7,623 nucleotides of DNA from a bacterium. GTDB taxonomy: Bacteria > UBP14 > UBA6098. Below, piece by piece: positions 4,452 through 7,623 of the stretch (position 1 is its first letter; every line of letters begins with the position of its first letter). The DNA lies in contig DAOWNU010000087.1 of assembly GCA_030642425.1 (NCBI GenBank), positions 1-7,623 of the forward strand, given 5' to 3'. Position numbers and translations under genes: made by a program. Under the pieces are notes generated by a model. That model saw nothing but the letters and a program-made list of their open reading frames with translations. It made no database searches and had not been told where the DNA came from.

Positions 4452-7175
4452 ATGTCTGACAGAAAACGGCTATACCTTATGGACGGCTCGCAGTTTGCCT
4501 TTCGAGCGTATTACGCCTTTATCCGCAATCCGCTGTTCAATTCAAAGGGGATGAACACCTCGGCGCCCTACGGGATGCTCAACAGTATTCTGAAAATTAT
4601 CGAGGTCGAGGCGCCCGACGCGTTAGCGGTGGCGTTCGATATCAGCAAATCGGCGGAGCGGCTCGCGATGTTCCCGGAATACAAGGCCACACGCAAAAAG
4701 ATGCCCGAAGACCTCTATAAATCGTTTCCTTATATCCGAGCAATCGTGGAGGCGATGCGTATCCCGGTTCTTGTCAAGAATGGGGTAGAGGCCGACGACA
4801 TACTCGGCACGGTCGCGCGCCGGGCGGAATCCGCCGGATGGGACGTCGTTCTGGTTACCGGCGACAAAGACCTTATGCAGCTTGTGGACGAGCATGTGAG
4901 CATACTCGCGCCGAGCAAAGGGGCGTTGCCAACCGAATGGTTCACTCACGACAATGCCTTCAAACGTTTCGGTATCCCGCCCGATAAAATGATAGATTAT
5001 CTGGCGCTGGTGGGCGATTCTGCGGATAATATCCCCGGAGTTCGTGGAATCGGCCATAAAACCGCATTCAATCTACTTCATGATTACGGCAGTTTCGATA
5101 ATATTTACGAGCACATCGAGGAAATAAAGGAGAACGTCGCAAAGAAGCTCGTGGAAAACCGGGAAATGGCGGAGTTGTCGCGCAAGCTGGTGACTATCGA
5201 CACCGACGTCGATTTCGATTTCGACTGGGAAAACGCCGAACTGACGGAGCCGGATTTTGAAAAGCTCATTCCGATAATCGAGGAGTTGGGATTCACTTCG
5301 CTTCTCGATAAATTATATGAAGAGTGGGGCGAGGATAGACGCGCCGTGCCGGAACGCGAGTTCGAGTATAGGCTTGTTGGTGGTATGACCGAATTAGAGG
5401 AAGTGCTTAAATGGCTTAGCGCGGCCTCGCGAATATCGCTGGATACGGAGACCACGAGCCGTAACCCGATGGAGGCCGAGCTCGTGGGGATAAGCTTTTC
5501 TATCGAGGAGGGTGAGGCGTTCTATGTGCCGCTGGGCCATCGCCGCGCGGGGGAAATTTTTGCCGACGACGACTTGAACCTTCCCATGCAAAAAGTCCTC
5601 GACGCGCTAAAGCCGATTATCGAGGACGAGAAATTAAAAAAACTCGGCCAGAATTTGAAATACGATTACATTGTCCTTGCCAACGCGGGCATTGAATTGC
5701 GGGGCATCGACGGCGACACAATGCTCGCGGATTACCTGCTCGAGCCGGGAGCATACGAGCACGGCCTCGACGCGCTTTCACTTAAAATTCTCGGCCATCG
5801 AATGCAGTCATATAAGGAGCTTGTCGGCGAGGGCAAGAAAGAAGTTTCTATCGCGGAGATAGAGCCGAAGCGCGTCGCGCACTATTCCGGCGAGGACGCC
5901 GAGGTCACGCTCAGGCTGGCAAATATCCTCGAGCCGCGACTCGAAGAGATGCAATTAAAAAAACTATACGATACTCTCGAAATTCCCCTGCTAACAGTTC
6001 TGGCCGATATGCAGATAGCTGGCGTGCGAATCGACAAAGAATTTCTCTTAAAATTATCGACCAAGCTGAAAATCGAACTCGGCGAAATAGAAAAAACGAT
6101 CTACGATCAGGCCGGTGAAGAATTCAACATCGGCTCGCCCAAACAGCTTTCACATATCCTTTTCGACAAGCTGAAACTGCCGGTTCAAAAGAAAACGAAA
6201 ACAGGCTTTTCCACCGACGCCGACGTGTTACAAATCCTCTCGGTCATGCACGAGCTTCCGGCGAGTATTATAAGATTCCGCGAGATCGCCAAGCTGCTGA
6301 GCACCTATGTCGATGCGCTGCCTTCGATGATAAACGCGCGCACCGGCCGCGTTCATCCGACATTTCAGCAGGCGGTTACCAGCACGGGGCGGCTCTCGTG
6401 CAAAAATCCGAACCTGCAGAATATCCCCGTCCGGGGCGAGACCGGCCGCGAGATACGCCGCGCATTTGTCCCCGCCGAGGGCAACATTCTCCTTTCCGCG
6501 GATTACTCGCAAATCGAACTGCGGATGATGGCGCATATTTCCGGCGACGAGAATCTTATCCGCGCGTTCAAGGAAGGGCGGGACATTCACGCCGCCACGG
6601 CATCGAGGATTTTCGATGTCTCGCCGAATTCGGTTAACCCCTCGCAGCGCCGCATGGCGAAAGTTATCAATTTCGGGGTGATTTACGGCATGACCGCATG
6701 GGGCGTTAGCGGACGCCTAAAAATGGAATTGAGCGAGGCCAAAAAATTCGTGGACGCCTATTTCGAGAGGTATCCCGGTGTGAAGAAATATATCGATGAA
6801 ACCCCGAAACGGGTCGAAGAATTGGGCTATGTCGAAACTATTCTTGGCAGGCGCAGATATTTCGACATGACAAAATCCGGCTCGCAAAATCAGGCGTTTA
6901 TCAAACGCGCGGCGGTCAATACGCCGATTCAAGGCTCCGCGGCGGACCTTATTAAAATCGCGATGATAGGCATCCACAAACGCCTGAAAGATGAAAAACT
7001 AAAATCGAAAATGATACTGACCGTGCACGACGAGCTGGTTTTCGACGCGCTGGTGGGGGAGACCGAGCATTTGACACAAATGGTAAAAGAGATAATGGAA
7101 TCGGCGATGGAGCTTGCCGTGCCGTTAGTTGTCGATATCGGCGCGGGAAAGGACTGGCTCGACGCGCACGAATAG
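4452..7175 (+). CDS. polA: DNA polymerase I (5' nuclease, proofreading and polymerase domains)
   Basis: Pol I removes RNA primers, fills gaps and repairs DNA in the cytoplasm. At 907 residues it is close to E. coli Pol I (928) and has all three domains. The 5' nuclease (about 1-290) shows Asp11, GVEADD (111-116), TGDKD (136-140) and the helix-hairpin-helix GDSADNIPGVRGIGHKTA. The 3'-5' exonuclease (about 305-490) keeps Asp331 and Glu333 in DTETT, Asn401 and Asp405 in NLKYD, and Tyr478 and Asp482 in YSGED, so proofreading should be active, unlike in Taq. The polymerase has motif A DYSQIELR (Asp684), motif B RRMAKVINFGVIYG (Arg733, Lys737, Phe741, Tyr745) and motif C VHDE (859-862 region, Asp860). 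I chose the ATG at 4452 because MSDRKRLYLMDG fits the family N-terminus; the in-frame ATG at 4368 would add 28 unrelated residues. The Shine-Dalgarno is weak. Confidence 0.97.
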   Translation: MSDRKRLYLMDGSQFAFRAYYAFIRNPLFNSKGMNTSAPYGMLNSILKIIEVEAPDALAVAFDISKSAERLAMFPEYKATRKKMPEDLYKSFPYIRAIVEAMRIPVLVKNGVEADDILGTVARRAESAGWDVVLVTGDKDLMQLVDEHVSILAPSKGALPTEWFTHDNAFKRFGIPPDKMIDYLALVGDSADNIPGVRGIGHKTAFNLLHDYGSFDNIYEHIEEIKENVAKKLVENREMAELSRKLVTIDTDVDFDFDWENAELTEPDFEKLIPIIEELGFTSLLDKLYEEWGEDRRAVPEREFEYRLVGGMTELEEVLKWLSAASRISLDTETTSRNPMEAELVGISFSIEEGEAFYVPLGHRRAGEIFADDDLNLPMQKVLDALKPIIEDEKLKKLGQNLKYDYIVLANAGIELRGIDGDTMLADYLLEPGAYEHGLDALSLKILGHRMQSYKELVGEGKKEVSIAEIEPKRVAHYSGEDAEVTLRLANILEPRLEEMQLKKLYDTLEIPLLTVLADMQIAGVRIDKEFLLKLSTKLKIELGEIEKTIYDQAGEEFNIGSPKQLSHILFDKLKLPVQKKTKTGFSTDADVLQILSVMHELPASIIRFREIAKLLSTYVDALPSMINARTGRVHPTFQQAVTSTGRLSCKNPNLQNIPVRGETGREIRRAFVPAEGNILLSADYSQIELRMMAHISGDENLIRAFKEGRDIHAATASRIFDVSPNSVNPSQRRMAKVINFGVIYGMTAWGVSGRLKMELSEAKKFVDAYFERYPGVKKYIDETPKRVEELGYVETILGRRRYFDMTKSGSQNQAFIKRAAVNTPIQGSAADLIKIAMIGIHKRLKDEKLKSKMILTVHDELVFDALVGETEHLTQMVKEIMESAMELAVPLVVDIGAGKDWLDAHE

Positions 7176-7225
7176 TCGCCGGCGGCACAGGGAAAACCAC
7201 TTCAACAAAGCATACCACATAATAG

Positions 7226-7271
7226 ACGCGGCGTCCCGCCGTGTATTCCTCGTATCGAGCGAGACGCTCGA
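7226..7271. repeat. Two hairpins downstream of polA
   Basis: ACGCGGCG (7226-7233) pairs with CGCCGTGT (7237-7244), including one G-T pair, over a TCC loop. The 'GCGGCGTCCCGCCG' word resembles a dispersed repeat type. TCGAGCG (7255-7261) pairs perfectly with CGCTCGA (7265-7271) over an AGA loop. Neither is followed by a T-run, so they are not standard terminators, although they could still limit polA transcripts. Confidence 0.5.
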
Positions 7272-7301
7272 CCCGCTAATCCCCGCTGTCGCGGCTGTCG
7301 C

Positions 7302-7623
7302 GTGCGAAATTATGTAGGGTTATTCCAAATCGCACTGAAATGGCGTAAGTGCTTATATATCGGTCGTTTAGATATAAAAGCAGTTCGTTTTTATCGGAAC
7401 ATCGAGCGTCTGACAAGATTTGTTGAACGTTTTTATCAAAATGATGAGCGTCTGACAAGATTTGTTGAGCGTTTTTATCGGAATGTCGAGCGTTTGGCAA
7501 GATTTGTTGAGCGTTTTTATCGGAATATTGAGCGTTTGTCAAGATTTGTTAAGCGTTTTTATCGAAATGTCGAGCGTTTGTCAAGAAATGATGCGCGTCG
7601 AAATCCAAATGTTTTCAACAAAT
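7302..7623 (+). CDS. Possible 3'-truncated ORF encoding amphipathic heptad repeats
   Basis: I do not recognise this ORF. The + frame containing the tandem repeat is open to the window end, so any product is cut off. From 7386 each 42-bp unit encodes two related heptads, RFYRNVE and RLSRFVE types. Hydrophobic residues (F, V, L, V) fall at alternating 4- and 3-residue steps, with Arg and Glu elsewhere, as in an amphipathic or coiled-coil helix. Changes between copies are mostly mild (Ile/Val, Ser/Thr/Ala) or silent (CTG/TTG, AAC/AAT, GAA/GAG), with one Val/Ile to Asp. The start is unclear: GTG at 7302 is used here for lack of an ATG, and no Shine-Dalgarno is visible. The segment before the repeat (about 7302-7385) has no recognised motif. 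It could instead be non-coding satellite DNA, or a minus-strand gene. Confidence 0.33.
   Translation, partial: MRNYVGLFQIALKWRKCLYIGRLDIKAVRFYRNIERLTRFVERFYQNDERLTRFVERFYRNVERLARFVERFYRNIERLSRFVKRFYRNVERLSRNDARRNPNVFNK
7386..7595 (+). repeat. 42-bp tandem repeat, about five copies
   Basis: Units start with CGTTTTTATC at 7386, 7428, 7470, 7512 and 7554, exactly 42 bases apart with no indels. Copies 1-4 are highly similar; copy 5 diverges after about 7583 (AATGATGCG replaces TTTGTTGAG). Each unit divides into two 21-bp halves, both of the form CGTTT...GT(C/T)GAG, so the array probably grew from a 21-bp ancestor. The period is a multiple of three and preserves reading frames on both strands. 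No spacer/repeat alternation exists, so it is not CRISPR. Confidence 0.92.

Noticed and set aside
4232..4459. 75-residue + strand ORF between the secreted-protein gene and polA
   Set aside because: It reads through the tandem and nested palindromes (SASSGNAASSGN) and overlaps the polA start; no Shine-Dalgarno or recognisable domain.
7386..7595. CRISPR array
   Set aside because: The 42-bp units are contiguous with no unique spacers, and copies differ by point changes; it is a plain tandem repeat.

Overview
The window looks like a chromosomal segment from an uncultured member of the FCB superphylum or a nearby candidate phylum (for example Zixibacteria, Latescibacterota, KSB1 or WOR-3). The best clue is a secreted protein ending in a 'CPNPFN ... 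SGVYLVRATVGG ... KRVAYLK' tail, the style of C-terminal sorting domain used with type IX secretion in those groups. The coding DNA is moderately GC-rich, and the gaps are long and full of small palindromic repeats. Genus or phylum cannot be fixed from this sequence alone.

Layout, all clear genes on the + strand: an upstream gap with a REP-like palindrome and two TTGACA boxes (1-259); phosphopentomutase deoB (260-1429); a 602-bp gap made of at least six hairpin or dispersed repeats followed by a very AT-rich block of about 18% G+C (1430-2031); an unrecognised protein with a helical N-terminal part and a fibronectin-III-like C-terminal domain (2032-2955); a gap with hairpins and a duplicated 26-bp sequence, ending in a good sigma-70-like promoter and a strong Shine-Dalgarno site (2956-3233); a secreted protein with signal peptide and C-terminal sorting domain (3234-4220); a gap with a nested palindromic repeat (4221-4451); a complete three-domain DNA polymerase I, polA (4452-7175); and a tail with hairpins and a 42-bp tandem repeat of about five copies that runs to the window end (7176-7623).

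The genes do not form an obvious pathway. deoB belongs to nucleoside and pentose-phosphate salvage, polA to replication and repair, and the other two look like a structural protein and an envelope or exported protein. The wide repeat-filled gaps suggest separate transcription units. No phage, transposase, CRISPR, tRNA or rRNA sequence was seen. The least explained part is the 3' end, where the 42-bp repeat is open on the + strand and would encode an amphipathic heptad-repeat helix; the AT-rich block and the FN3-type protein come next.
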